From Primula veris (Eukaryota > Streptophyta > Magnoliopsida > Ericales > Primulaceae): a DNA stretch of 64,000 nt. Shown here piece by piece: positions 44,226 to 56,320 of this stretch (position 1 is the first letter of the stretch; every line of letters starts with the position of its first letter). The stretch is from contig OY821747.1 in the NCBI GenBank assembly GCA_963682055.1, forward strand, positions 17,658,258 through 17,722,257, read 5' to 3'. The position numbers were made by a program, and so were the translations under genes. The notes under the pieces were generated by a model. The model was given only the letters and a program-made list of their open reading frames with translations, was not told the origin of the DNA and did no database searches.

Positions 44226-45652
44226 GAAACTTTCTCAGGACTATCCTGCTTATCAAAATTAGGTATTAAATAGTACTTCTAGAATATGAGTTTGTTTAAT
44301 TAAAGTTGTGTGTGTTTTGCTTTAAAATGACTGTACACAAATATTTACGGGTAAAATAGATTTTTTGTACAATTGGTTTACCGTAAATTTTTTTTTTTAA
44401 AACTTTTCCCATATCTAATAAAATTGGGGGAATCGATTCCAATGCCAATAAATTTCCCACATATCTATGTATTATTTCTAATACTAGTATAGAAACTATA
44501 ATTTATTAAAAATCTACTCTTTAAAAATTATTTAATTTCACATAATTAACCAATAAAAATCAAAAAATAGGAAAAATTCTAAAAAAAGGAAAAATTCTTA
44601 AATATAGAAAAATATCATAAAAATATAAAAATTCAGAAAAATCTGAAAAACAAAAAATAGACAAAAAATTATTAAAAAAATGAAATATTACTTTACATAT
44701 AAAATAATGTATAATCAACGCTTTATCCTCAATACTTCTAAGTTTACGAGTCTATATGTTGAAATTTTTTAAGTTAGTACAAAGGACGTATATGCGAGAA
44801 AATATAAGTTCAGTTAAGGTTTTCTATGCACGTTGCGCCTTTTACCAAAAAACGATTTCTTTGTTAAAAATAATAATTTATAAAAGAAAAAAAAAGTTGA
44901 GTTTGTATAAAAATTTAGATGGAAATTTTTTTATGCACCAATCAACTCTAAATGAAATACAAACAAAAAGTTTCAAGTATAAAACATTCTCATGAAAATA
45001 TTTTTTCCATTAAAACTTTAATATGAAACAAATAGAATCTAAGTAGCACTTATACGTACTGTTTCATCATTTTCTCTATTTTTTCTATTACTTGACACTG
45101 TTTTTAATGCAAAACTCTTACTCGCACTTTGCACTATAAGAAAACGATAGGGTATAAATAGACAGTTTTTTCAAAACTGCTGTTAAAGTGAGTATCCATC
45201 AAGTCTAAACCAACAATCTTTAAGAAAAGTGTGTGCTGCTATCCCCACATTTTCTATTATTTAAGTTTCGCTACAAAATTACCAATTTCATTTATATACA
45301 AGCTTTCAAATAAACTTCAAGACTTACTTACTTACTTATATGGATTTCTACGTTATAAAGCACACTAATCAACAACTTGTTCCATAACTCTGAAATGAAA
45401 TTTTGGCTAAAATTATTCGGCTGCTATGACAATATTCTATTTTTTGCAAGTACTATGCGAAGATGAACAACACGTGATATTTTTTCCAACTATTGTGTTG
45501 TAATCCGATGATGTTTATTATTTGTCTTCCTTTTTTCTTTCTATGTTCTTCTTGATTTCTTTTTGATCAATTATGAAATGCTTTTCTAGTTTGTAATGAA
45601 AACTCTATTTCCTACCATTAAAATTTATTTAGTCATCATTACATGGGATATA
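44226..45652. repeat. Duplicated flank F, copy 1
   Basis: The 1.4 kb following the solo LTR is repeated almost exactly at 50277-51697, after the second LTR, starting with the same GAAAC. Content is AT-rich and non-coding. Identity ends at 'acatgggata' (45643-45652), where this copy switches to gypsy protease/gag sequence and the other continues as flank. Confidence 0.95.
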
Positions 45653-47296
45653 CCGGGTCCAACACAACTCGACCCCCAACTGGAGTCTCTACAACAATCG
45701 GGTTCTCCAAAACCCCAATTTCTAACGACAAAGACTCTACTAAACAACTAGATATAAAAGAACGTGAAGTTCCCGTATCGAAAAGAACATGTGCCCAAGA
45801 TGAGAACACAAGAACCATACCTTGTACATTTGTCGGGTCTCCTTGGTTTGGCAACTGTGGCAAGGCAAATAGACGAGCTTGAGCTTGTCGGTTTCCTTGC
45901 GGTCCTCGATTTCCCCCATGATTTCCTCGGTTCCCCATGCCTTGATGGCCTCCTCTGTAGTTCCCACGGTTTCCCCCTCCTTGGTGGTTACCTCGAAACC
46001 CTCCCCCTTGGTTCCCAGGTAATTGGTGTGGTGGTACGAATTCCGGTCCTCTTGGTGGTGGTGGTGGCAACCTAGGTTGGTTAAAAGGCCGGTTGGTGTC
46101 GATTTTTCCTTGTCCCCCAGTACAAACCCTTGCCGTATGTCCAAATTGGTTGCATTTCCTACATTGGATTCTAGGGCATTCGAATTGTCGATGGTTCACA
46201 TCTCCATAGTTGAAACACGCTCTCCTTATTACGGCATTTGTCGGTAGTGGATTAAAACCCCTCTCTCCTCTTCCCTGTTGTTGAAATCGCGAATTATTCG
46301 TCATATCCCAAGTTCGCTTCTTCTCTTCCCTCGGAGTATTTCCGGTTTTTGACTTCTCCAAGATTCTCTTGCTATGGAGTAGAGCTCACTCCACAGCTTG
46401 AGCTGATTTTACCAACTCATTATAGTTCATATGATGGGCCGATGCCAATTGCAATGAGATGGTCGGGTTCAGCCTCTTCATGAATCTTCTACATTTTTCT
46501 GCATCCCCTAGAAGCGAGTCTGGGGCATACCTCGAGAGTGAGGTAAACTTTAGTTGGTATGATTGAACGGTCATACCTCCTTGATATAGTTCATCGAAAC
46601 GCCTCCTCATTCCATCCTTATAAGAATCTGGAAGAAACTGCCGTTAAACAATTCGATAAACTCGTTCCAGTTGATTTTGCTTAAGTCGTAAGTATCCACG
46701 ATCCCCAACCACCACTTCCGTGTTTCACCCTTTAGGTGAAACTGATCCATATTCACTCGTTGTTCCCCATCTACTATTCCCGCTGCCGATAAGTATTTCT
46801 CCATTTCGTCCACCCATCCCTCAGCTATGGATGGTTCACCTACCCCATCGAAAGTTGGAGCCCCCAATCGGGTGAAGTTAAGCAAGCCATTGTTACTTGA
46901 ACTCCCAGCTTGTGTAGTCTGCACCATCATTTGCACCACCTTCTGAAGGTCGTTCATCACTTGGTTAGCGTTTACCGGTTCTGGTTCAGGTGCATAAGTC
47001 TCTTCTTCTTCCTCATTCACCTCCTCATACACATTCTCAGCCTCTTCCTCTTCCTCGGGTTGCTCAGGTGGTGGGGCCCTAGTGTTACCCCTCCTCCCAC
47101 GACCTCTAGCAGCCCTTCTCCCTCTAGTTGCTCCCCTCCCCCTTGAAGCTCTTCTTCTTCTTCCATTTTCCCCACCTCGGGTAGCCACACTGCTTGATAG
47201 TGGTGCGCCCCTGCGTGTAGCTGTTCCTCGTCCACCAGTCCTTATGGTAATAGTCATGACTACAAACATTTTAAACCAACACTTTAGTTGCCTCAC
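45639..47296 (-). pseudogene. Gypsy gag and protease start (family A), three breaks
   Basis: Three minus-strand frames join into one gag. 46607-47296 has an Arg/Gly-rich basic N-terminus, an acidic PEQPEEEEEAENVYEEV segment and the capsid-like core (FDGVGEPSIAEGWVDEMEKY, WWLGIVDTYDLSKINWNEF). 46386-46610 continues (RRRFDELYQGGMTVQSYQLK) after a one-base deletion near 46636. 45639-46361 follows an in-frame TGA at 46386 and carries two zinc knuckles: CFNYGDVNHRQFEC, whose second Cys is Tyr, and an intact CRKCNQFGHTARVC. A Gly/Arg/Asn-rich stretch and the protease FDTGTSRSFIS come next. The frame is cut at the 45652 junction shortly after TPVGGRVVLD. Gag packages RNA; this copy cannot be functional. 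Confidence 0.88.
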
Positions 47297-48423
47297 TCGA
47301 TACTACTACTCATACATGATTACACTACTTGTTCGTCTTGACTCCCAACACTTAACAAAATCCACATTCCACCAAATTTTTTTTCAAATTCCGCTAAATC
47401 TCCCTAGTTGAGTGTTTTGATAACAACAAAATATGTAAAACATGATAAAAATTATTTTTGCATGCTAATAATTTTATCAATATTTCTAAGGTTCATAATT
47501 ATAGAGCACTGAAATACGAAGCCAACGGTTCAAGCGGAACCAAATTCGGAGTAAAAACAAAGGAGTTACGAGCGTTTGAAGTTTAGCGAGAAACCGCAAA
47601 ATTTACCAGAAAACGACCAATCGTTTTGGACAAAACGACCGGTCGTTTTGGTCCAAATCTGACCCGAGAGGTCAGAAAAAGACGACCGGTCAAAATAAGG
47701 AATATGACCGATCGTTTGGGTCCAAATCTGACCCGAGAGGTCTGAAAAACACGACCGGTCGAAATAAAACACGACCGATCGGTTTTTTTTTTTTTTTTTT
47801 GCACAAAATAATGTTACAAAAACGTAAAATTTCTCAACCCTTGTAAATTCCTTACATGGCACATATCACACAAATAAAACATTTTAGTCTACAACATTTT
47901 TACGATCAACATCCATTCGCATAAAATGTTCATTACCACACAAGTTAATAATTTGAAAACACATTACACAAAACCATCAACTTCACAATTCTCGCACTAA
48001 TACTTCGCTACTACTTGACATTGCAAACTTACACTTCTTACACACCTTATCAATCTTCACACACATACAAACAACACAAAAGTCTGAGGGATAACCCATG
48101 ACGATACGCTATCCTAAAGCACCCGAGCGTACTCGCATGCTCTAAAACTCCACATCGCTAAGGTATTCCTTCACACCTACCGACGAGAGGTCCACCCACT
48201 AGTTTGGCGAGCCGGGATCAATAAGCGTCCTCATTGTCCCCAACTTGCCTAACATGTGGACTTTCCTTTCATCAACTACTACTAAATTCTAGATACATGT
48301 CTTAAGCTAAATGCAACCCCCCGTTTTAGAAAAAGTTTGAATTTTTGGAAAAGTTTTGTGAAAATGATACGATGGGTCTTGGTCCAATGGTTACCCATCT
48401 TCCCGTCGTCACAAAGTATACAA
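47297..48423 (-). other. Gypsy 5' untranslated leader, with inserted LTR fragment
   Basis: Non-coding leader between gag and the primer-binding site. The part from about 47440 to 47800 is the reverse complement of part of the LTR at 59249-60494 ('gaagccaacggttcaagcgg' and following). The remaining 47800-48423 shows no gene. Confidence 0.6.
47440..47800 (-). repeat. LTR fragment with paired ACGACCGGTCGT sites
   Basis: Six near-palindromic 12-mers start at 47613, 47635, 47682, 47704, 47751 and 47771. Spacing alternates about 22 and 47 bp. A ~70-bp unit ('ggtccaaatctgacccgaga'...) is tandemly duplicated. ACGACCGGTCGT itself is a perfect palindrome. Homologous sites occur in the solo LTR at 60126-60273. 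Confidence 0.75.
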
Positions 48424-48424
48424 G

Positions 48425-48442
48425 AACCTGGCTCTGATACCA
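48425..48442 (-). promoter_or_regulatory. Primer-binding site, initiator tRNA-Met type
   Basis: On the minus strand TGGTATCAGAGCCAGGTT follows the LTR end after two bases. It is complementary to the 3' end of plant initiator tRNA-Met, the usual primer for minus-strand cDNA synthesis in many plant retrotransposons. It confirms minus orientation and that 48446-50276 is the 5' LTR. Confidence 0.95.
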
Positions 48443-48445
48443 ACT

Positions 48446-50276
48446 TGTCACGTCCCAAAATCCGAAAAACGGATATCAAGGCGTGACTTTTTGAACAAAA
48501 GGAAAAAAGAACCTGTTGGTATAAAATTTTACTTTTAAAAGAAAATAACTTGCGAGCTAAAGGAACAATTAAATGAATAAATAAAAATATTTGCCAAACG
48601 CGGCTACAAGACGAGATGGTTTAAACAAAGTTATATAAAATGAAAACAAACGAATGTAATTTGCCCGTAGGCTACAACCTCAAAAATAGTCTAAGTAAAA
48701 GAAAACGATTCAAAGAAGCACTAAACCCATGCGATACCTTGCTAATACTCCTATCCAAACGTCTCAACCTAAGTTGTACCTGAAAGACAAAACTGTAATG
48801 GTGAGTGCCACGCAAATACATAGACGGAACAACACCACACAAGATACCGTCACTCCATCCCATAAATGCAAGAACTCACAAACAACAACTACTATAACAA
48901 CGTATAAAAAGAAATATAATAACATCGTACAACGAAATAAATTAAGTAACTCCAACACACATCTATAACAAACATGGACCTCTCACGCCACTCGCCCCAG
49001 TCCGTAAGACGAGTCATTCACTATACCACTCGGCTCGTCTTATGTCTCCGGTATAGGAAGAGACAAAGACAATTGCCAACATATAAAATAACACACATGG
49101 ACCTCTCACGCCACCTACCCCAGTCTGTAAGGTAGGTCATTCCCTATACCCCTATGCTCGTCTTATGCCCCCGGTATAGGAAGTGGCATAGACCATTACC
49201 AACAAATAAATATTTAAAGTGCGCACTTGGAGCTCTTCACGCCACTCGCCCCAGTCCGTAAGACGAGTCATTCTCTATACACCTCGGCTCGTCTTATATC
49301 CCCGGTATAGGAAGAGACATAGACCATTGCCAATAAATAAATCACAAGGCCTCGGCCAATAATATTAAACCATTCAATTATCACATTCTCAACAAAATCA
49401 CATTCTCAAATACTAGCATTCCCAAACGTCACTTTAACGCAATACAAGAAAACACATAAGCATAGGTGCTAGATTCACAACTAGGCAAACAACTCCAATA
49501 ACATAAAATCTCATTTAGGCATTTTAACAAATATCTTGTATGCGTAAACTACAACTCATCTTTATTCAACAATAATTTACCTAATTTCATCAACAACTAT
49601 AATATCACATAATCAACTCATAAAAACACGCAAACCCATCCATATTCTCATTAATTCGAAATTAATATCTCTAAATTCTCAACTTCTCCAATTCAAATAA
49701 GTGAATTAAAAGTACAACAAATTAAACCCAATTAACAATTTAAGAACATAATTGTGATAAAAGGAAAAACCCCCAAATTTAAAATAAACGCAAGACCTAA
49801 CCCTAACATACACCCTCGTCTAGTCGCAATGGATAACCCCTGTTACCTTATTGCGTAGAGGAGATGCTTCTGGTAAAAACTCGCTAATGGTGGTTTCTTC
49901 TTTTTCTTCCTAAAATTTGAAACCTCTCTTCTCTCTCTTTTCTCTCTTTGTTTTTGGTGGTTTTAGGTATACTGTTTTTAAAAAGTGGGCTGAAAAATGT
50001 TTTGAGAAACTGTTTTGAGAGAGTTTGGGGAAGCGATCTATTTGGTCCCCAAAGTTTTAAAAGTTAACTCATAATCAAAACTATTATTTTACTGCTCAAA
50101 AATAACCAATCTTGAGAAACAAAGCTATTGGGTCATTTTTATTTATAAAATTAGTAACAGATTTTTAAAATAAAGTTTTTTGGAAGAGTTTCGGTTTTTG
50201 GCTAAAAATTGTATAAAGCATTTTTGGATTAATTTAATCGTAAATAAAACCATTTATAAAAATTCGGGATGTTAGA
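48446..50276 (-). repeat. Gypsy family-A 5' LTR (1831 bp)
   Basis: TGTCACGTCCC...GGGATGTTAGA, followed by GAAAC (50277-50281). The internal side adjoins the primer-binding site. The U5 end carries a hairpin: GTCACGT (48447-48453) with GCGTGAC (48481-48487), and an inner ATCCG/CGGAT stem (48460-48474). It has three tandem 120-bp boxes, like the solo LTR. Its mutated TTAGA end is shared with the solo LTR, so both descend from one insertion. Confidence 0.92.
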
Positions 50277-51697
50277 GAAACTTTCTCAGGACTATCCTGC
50301 ATATCAAAATTAGGTATTAAATAGTACTTGTACAATATGAGTTTGTTTAATTAAAGTTGTGTGTGTTTTGCTTTAAAATGACTGTACACAAATATTTACG
50401 GGTAAAATAGATTTTTTGGATGATTGGTTTACCGTAAAAATTTTTTTTAAAACTTTTCCCACATCGAATAAAATTGGGGGAATCGATTCCAATGCCAATA
50501 AATTTCCCACATATCTATGTATTATTTCTAATACTAGTATAGAAACTATAATTTATTAAAAATCTACTCTTTAAAAATTATTTAATTTCACATAATTAAC
50601 CAATAAAAATAAAAAAATAGGGAAAATTCTAAAAAAAGGAAAAATTCTTAAATATAGAAAAATATCATAAAAATATAAAAATTCAGAAAAATCTGAAAAA
50701 ACAAAAAATAGACAAAAAATTATTAAAAAAATGAAATATTACTTTACATATAAAATAATGTATAATCAACGCTTTATCTTCTATACTTCTAAGTTTACGA
50801 GTCTATATGTTGAAATTTTTTAAGTTAGTACAAAGGACGTATATGAGAGAAAATATAAGTTCAGTTAAGGTTTTCTATGCACGTTGTGCCTTTTACCAAA
50901 AAACGATTTCTTTGTTAAAAATAATAATTTATAAAAGAAAAAAAAAAGTTGAGTTTGTATAAAAATTTAGATGGAAATTTTTTTATGCACCAATCAACTC
51001 TAAATGAAATACAAACAAAAAGTTTCAAGTATAAAACATTCTCATGAAAATATTTTTTCCATTAAAACTTTTAATATGAAACAAATAGAATCTAAGTAGC
51101 ACTTATACGTACTGTTTCATCATTTTCTCTATTTTTTCTATTACTTGACACTGTTTTTAATGCAAAACTCTTACTCGCACTTTGCACTATAAGAAAACGA
51201 TAGGGTATAAATAGACAGTTTTTTCAAAACTGCTGTTAAAGTGAGTATCCATCAAGTCTAAACCAACAATCTTTAAGAAAAGTGTGTGCTGCTATCCCCA
51301 CATTTTCTATTATTTAAGTTTCGCTACAAAATTACCAATTTCATTTATATACAAGCTTTCAAATAAACTTCAAGACTTACTTACTTACTTATATGGATTT
51401 CTACGTTATAAAGCACTCTAATCAACAACTTGTTTCATAACTCTGAAATGAAATTTTGGCTAAAATTATTCGGCTGCTATGACAATATTCTATTTTTTGC
51501 AAGTACTATGCGAAACATACGTGATATTTTTTCCAACTGTTGTGTTGTGATCCGATAATGTTTATTATTTGTCTTCCTTTTTTCTTTCTATGTTCTTCTT
51601 GATTTCTTATTGATCAATTAAATGAAATGCTCTTCTAGTTTGTAATGAAAACTCTATTTGCTACCATTAAAATTTATTTAGTCCTCATTACATGGGA
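50277..51697. repeat. Duplicated flank F, copy 2
   Basis: Near-identical to 44226-45652 with scattered substitutions and small indels (such as 'gaagatgaacaacacgtg' versus 'gaaacatacgtg' near 51515). The original flank presumably continues beyond 51697. Confidence 0.95.
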
Positions 51698-52885
51698 TAT
51701 TTGTGGTGCCTTTTTCTAAGTTTTTCTTGCCTTCTTTTGGTCAATTACACCACAGACTCGTTTATGTTGTAACGTTACCCATTATCAGATCTCTCTCTTA
51801 TATTTTTTTTGTTCCAACCGATGTGTTGTGATCCGAAAATGTTTATTTGTCTTCCTTTTTTCTTATGTTTTTCCTGAGTTTTTTTGGATCAATTACATGA
51901 AATGCTCTTTTAGTTAATTTGTATTGAAAACTCTATTTGCTACCATTAGTATTAAGTTATTATGATGCAAAAAAATATGGGATATTTTTTTTTGTCTCAG
52001 TCTTTCTTGTTTTTTTTTCCAATGACACCAAATACTCATTTATTTTGTTATGAAAACTCTATCTGCTACCATTAGTTTTGAGAATTTTTTTTGGTCCTCC
52101 TCAAAAGAACGTGCTCTAGATACATAATGTATATTTCTTTTTGGGGCAAAAGAACGTGATCGAATGCGAAAATGAACAACATACGGGATATTTGTCTTCC
52201 TTTTTTCTAAGTTTTTCTTAATTTCTTTTGGGTCAATTACATGAAATCAAATGCTCTTTTAGTTTGTTATGTAAACTCTATTTGATACCATTAGTTTTTG
52301 AAATTATTTGGTCTTTTCCAAGAGCCGTGCACTAGCTTTCTACATACATTATTTTTTTCAACTAATGGGATGTGAAGAAGAACAACATATTACATATGTT
52401 TTTTTTCCAAGTTTATCAGCACACATATCTCAGACAGGGATAACTGTTTTATTTTTAGTCAAGGATAGACAGGGATAACTAAATACTTGTTAATTCCTCA
52501 TTCACAATATTACATATGGGATATTTTGTCTTATTTTTTTCTTATATGTTCTTTCTTAATTTCTTTTGGGTCAGTCACGTGAAATGCTCTTTTAATTTTC
52601 ATGAAAACTCTAGTTGCTCCTATTAATTTTGGAAAATTATTTAGTCCACGTTGCACAAAATGGAATTGTGGGATATTTATCATGTATTCGTTTGCATTTT
52701 TCTAACTTTTTCTTGCTTCCTTTTTGGTCAATTACAAATGCTGTGATCCGGTGATATTTATTTGCCTTTCTTTTTTCTTATGTTCCTGATGATTTCTTTT
52801 GTCAATTACATGAATTGCTCTTTTAGTTTGTATGTGGAAACTCTATTTTCTATCATTAGTTTTGAGAAATTATTTGGTTACAAAA
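51500..52885. repeat. Degenerate tandem repeat, irregular 230-350 bp units
   Basis: Blocks containing 'tttgtcttccttttttct', 'tcaattacatgaaatgctct', 'gaaaactctatttgctacca' and 'ttagttttgagaaattattt' recur about five times to 52885, with one more in F (45480-45640). The array is interrupted by element C2 and resumes at 61928-62260. No coding seen. Confidence 0.7.
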
Positions 52886-54447
52886 TGTTGGAAATTCACT
52901 GGATCGGAAAGTAATAAATTAAATAACACCTACTGAAATGTAAATAACACAAATTAACATAAATCACAATTGTATTTCACAGAAGGAATTTGACTCGATA
53001 CAAGATTCCGATTGTAACAGAATTTAAATTGCAATAATTAAATTCTATAAATATTTAATATAAATTATTAAACTGCTAGACTGAATAGTAATTAACTGAA
53101 ACAGTCAGACAGAATAGTATAATTACTAAACCGTTGGACTGATCTATAATTAAAAGAAACTATCATAGAGGATAGTATAAATTACTAAATTTCTGGACTG
53201 TTCTGTAAATAAAGAATGCACAATACTGAAATTGAAATTACAGAATATTAAATTACAGAACTGAATAAATCTAAACTACGGTACTGGAAAAGAAATTAAA
53301 AAAAATAAAGGTACAGAAACGTAATTACAGAATATTAAAAAGACTGAAATGTAAATAACAGAATAATAAAAGACTGGAAAAAAAAAAAGAACAAAAAAAA
53401 CGAGGTGACTGTTAGACAGTAACCTTTAAACGGTATTTGTCCGGCCACCTTTTAGTTTCTGCCTTTGGACACTCTATTCCCAAGGTACAACACTTATCTC
53501 AAAGTGGCTTGACAGAAACAGCACCGAACCACATGTCGATTTGTTGGTGGTGTGATTCTCTCTCTCTAAATGTTATGTATGCAAGTGAGTGTGCGCTGAA
53601 TAGTGTTGTGAGTTGTGAGAATGTGTGGGGGGTAGGCTGCCTTTTATAGGCTCTAAGGAACCCACAGCCATAAATTATATCAATTAATTTCGGGAGTTAC
53701 ACTCCTCAATATCTGCACATTCAATTTTGAAACCGCAACACTTAATCTACAATTATTCTCATTAAATGTGGACGTTACAACTTGCTGGGAAGTGCAAGGA
53801 CCAAGCTTGTAAATTTCACAAACTTCAAGTTGGTCTGTCTCACTCCTTGTACAAAACCAGAACCAGAACCAGAACCAGAATCGGAACCGGATAAGGACAA
53901 GGACGCGACAAAAACGCATGAAGCGCAAACACAACACACGACTCATGACGCATGATGCACTATGCACGAGGCACGAGACACGACTCACAAGTCAGGAGAA
54001 CCAAGACCTGAGTCCCGAGACCCATGCCCGCACCCACGCCTGAGCCCGAGACCGAGCCGAGCACACACGCACATGTGTGGTGCTCTTTCTAACACACACA
54101 CCTATATGGTAACACACTTTACCATTCACATGTAGTGTTGGTGTATATAAACTATAAAAAATAGTATTATATTCTCAATATGGGATTAAATACTATATGT
54201 ATTCCAAACTCTCTAACTTCCCAACTAACAAAGTTGCAACAATTTTTACACCAACTTTAAACCCAATTTACATTCGTACCGACTCAACGTTTATGTCAAG
54301 TGTATATAGCGTTACGAAGCATGTCGCATAACCTTTTCAAATAAATTGAGAACGGTATAACACCTAATGCTAAGCACTTATTATTTTGGCTTAAAAGTCG
54401 GTCATTGATCACTTTTGGAACACCCATGTAAACCATGTTTTCCAACA
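52886..54447 (-). repeat. C2 3' LTR (1562 bp)
   Basis: The complete LTR retains a minus-strand CCTATAAAAG TATA-like box (53641-53650), an 'agaacc' hexamer array (53865-53890), 'acgcatgatgc'-type short repeats and the CCCGAGACCGAG motif (54040-54060). Confidence 0.9.
53641..53650 (-). promoter_or_regulatory. TATA-like box in C2 3' LTR
   Basis: The minus strand reads CCTATAAAAG. The 7.2-8.45 kb LTR has CATATAAGTAG at the matching place. The 5' LTR of C2 has lost this position by deletion. Promoter role inferred. Confidence 0.5.
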
Positions 54448-54470
54448 ATCCCCCATATGAATGCAATTGG
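54448..54470 (-). promoter_or_regulatory. Polypurine tract of C2
   Basis: Plus strand 'atcccccatatg' adjoins the LTR end, giving CATATGGGGGAT on the element strand, as in C1. Confidence 0.65.
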
Positions 54471-55040
54471 CTGAAATAAACATGCCCCTATAATTCAATA
54501 CGAGAGAACCGAAAGAGTTCAATATACTGCCTCTAGGTATCAATAAAGATTTAAACCATTTAGTGTTTGTGTATACCAAAGTAAAACCCACACATTGCCC
54601 TTTCTACACCACTTACTAGGCCCTTTAGTTGTTATCCATATTTAGCCTTAGACTACCTTGGCAAATTCAATCGAGTGCTCTAGCGATTTAGCCCAATCTC
54701 ATTACATAGTACCGGCCTTACTACACTCGTTATAGGTGATGTCAAGTCAAGGGTGTCCTGACTCACCCCTCTCGAACTTCGAGATACTTGTATTCATTAA
54801 GAGCCTTAACCTCACCCTTCATATGGTACAGGTCTATCACTCTTTCATCAAATAAATGGCTGGGAACCTATATTCCCGAGTGCTTTGTTCGGTCACCCCC
54901 ACAGTTCGGTTTTCCCATTTAACCTTAAGCCGGATAATGTAGTTTGGGTTCGATAGCCTATGGGGAGGTTTCCAATTTGATGGGCTTCAACCCCATTTCC
55001 CTCGATGAGTCATAGACTTTATCCTTTGTCAAGCCTTTTG
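54471..55040 (-). other. C2 3' untranslated region
   Basis: Homologous to 185-610 of C1 ('tactaggccctttagttgtt', 'gagtgctctagygatttagc'). No reading frame. It has the same phrase order in both elements. Confidence 0.7.
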
Positions 55041-55430
55041 TTAATGGATCCGAAATATTATGTTTAAGTATATCACACCGTTAGCTAACAATTCTCTTAC
55101 CGATTTGTGTCTCCGAACAATGTGTCGGGACTTTCCATTATACATGTGATCCTGGTCCCGTCCAATAGCTGACTGACTATCACAGTGCATGCTTATGGCG
55201 GGAACAGGTTTTGGCCACCTGGGAATATCTTCCAACAAGCTTCTCAGCCAATCTTCCACTTTAGCTGCTAGATCCAACGCTATAAATTCTTATTCCATAG
55301 TTGATCTAGCTATACATGTCTGTTTAGAAGATATCCATGATACTGCAGCTCCTCCCAGTACAAACACATATCCACTCATAGATCTTATAAAGTTGGAGTC
55401 CGAGATCCGGTTAGCGTCAGAATAACCTTA
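55041..55430 (-). pseudogene. C2 RNase H
   Basis: Frame 55041-55277 has [60 protein letters not shown], then diverges into a different tail (YLNIIFRIH). Compared with C1, [10 protein letters not shown] is out of frame. Upstream, [11 protein letters not shown] and [19 protein letters not shown] are readable at 55320-55425 in another frame. The third catalytic Asp (HCDSQ) is present. Frameshifts on both sides mark it as inactive. Confidence 0.85.
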
Positions 55431-56320
55431 CAGAACTGCTGGATATCTCATGTAATGCAGCCCATGGTTGGCCGTAAATCTCATATACCTAAGAAACCTC
55501 ATGATGGCCTTCTAGTACTCCTCATTAGGATTACTAGTATACCTACTCAGTCTGCTCACTGAGTTGGCTATATCCGATCTAGTGTAGTTCATGACATACA
55601 TGAGACTGCCTATTATCCAAGAATATTCTAACTGTCTCACACTTTCCTCATGATTTTTCTTGAGGTTAGTGAGAACTTCTATGGGTGTTAAGGACATTGC
55701 CTTGCTATCTTTATCAAATTTGTCAAGTACTTGCTTGATATAATGAGATTGAGATATCGCATATCCGTCTGATTTCTTGGTAATTTTCGTTCCAAGTATC
55801 ACATCAGCAACACCCATGTCTTTCATCTCGAATATTTGTGACAACATCCTTTTAGTAGAATTGATATTATCAATACTACCTATTATTATCATGTCATCTA
55901 TGTAAATGCAAACTACCACGTAGTCCTTTTCCTACCTTTTACGTATATGCATTTGCCACACTCATTTGTATGAAAACCATTTGATAGCATTGCCCTATCA
56001 AATTTCTCGTGCCATTGCTTAGGTACTTGTTTCAGTCCATATAGAGACTTCACAAGTTTACACGCCTTATTTTTTTTACCTGGAACTACAAACCCTTCGG
56101 GCTGCTCCACTTAAATTTCTTCTTCCAATTCTACATTCAAGAACCCCGTCTTTATATCTATCTGATGTATTTCCAAATCGAACATTGCCGCAAGGGAAAT
56201 GAAAATTTGGATTGATGTCTTCCTGCAGACAGGAGCATATGTGTCGAAATAATTGACACCTTCGGTTTGTCTAAAACCTTTCACTATAAGTCTCACCTTT
56301 TATTTTTCAATCGTGCCGTC
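55431..56320 (-). pseudogene. C2 reverse transcriptase
   Basis: Three frames cover most of RT. 56111-56296: RLIVKGFRQTEGVNYFDTYA and LEIHQIDIKTGFLNVELEEE, containing the first catalytic Asp. 55913-56110: MEQPEGFVVPGKKNKACKLV and KSLYGLKQVPKQWHEKFDRA. 55512-55919: VVCIYIDDMIIIGS, the YxDD catalytic box, then YAISQSHYIKQVLDKFDKDS and YVMNYTRSDIANSVSRLSRY. Junctions lie at 56110 (an in-frame stop) and 55915 (a frame change). Catalytic residues are kept, unlike in element D, but the polyprotein is broken. Confidence 0.88.

Noticed and set aside
45132..45192. CACTATAAGAAAA with a short hairpin as another CACTA MITE
   Set aside because: It has no matching inverted terminus or target duplication in either copy of the flank.
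47017..47411. Plus- and minus-strand Pro/Leu- or Glu-rich frames over 47.0-47.4 kb
   Set aside because: They are shadow frames of the Arg/Glu-rich gag N-terminus and the adjoining leader.
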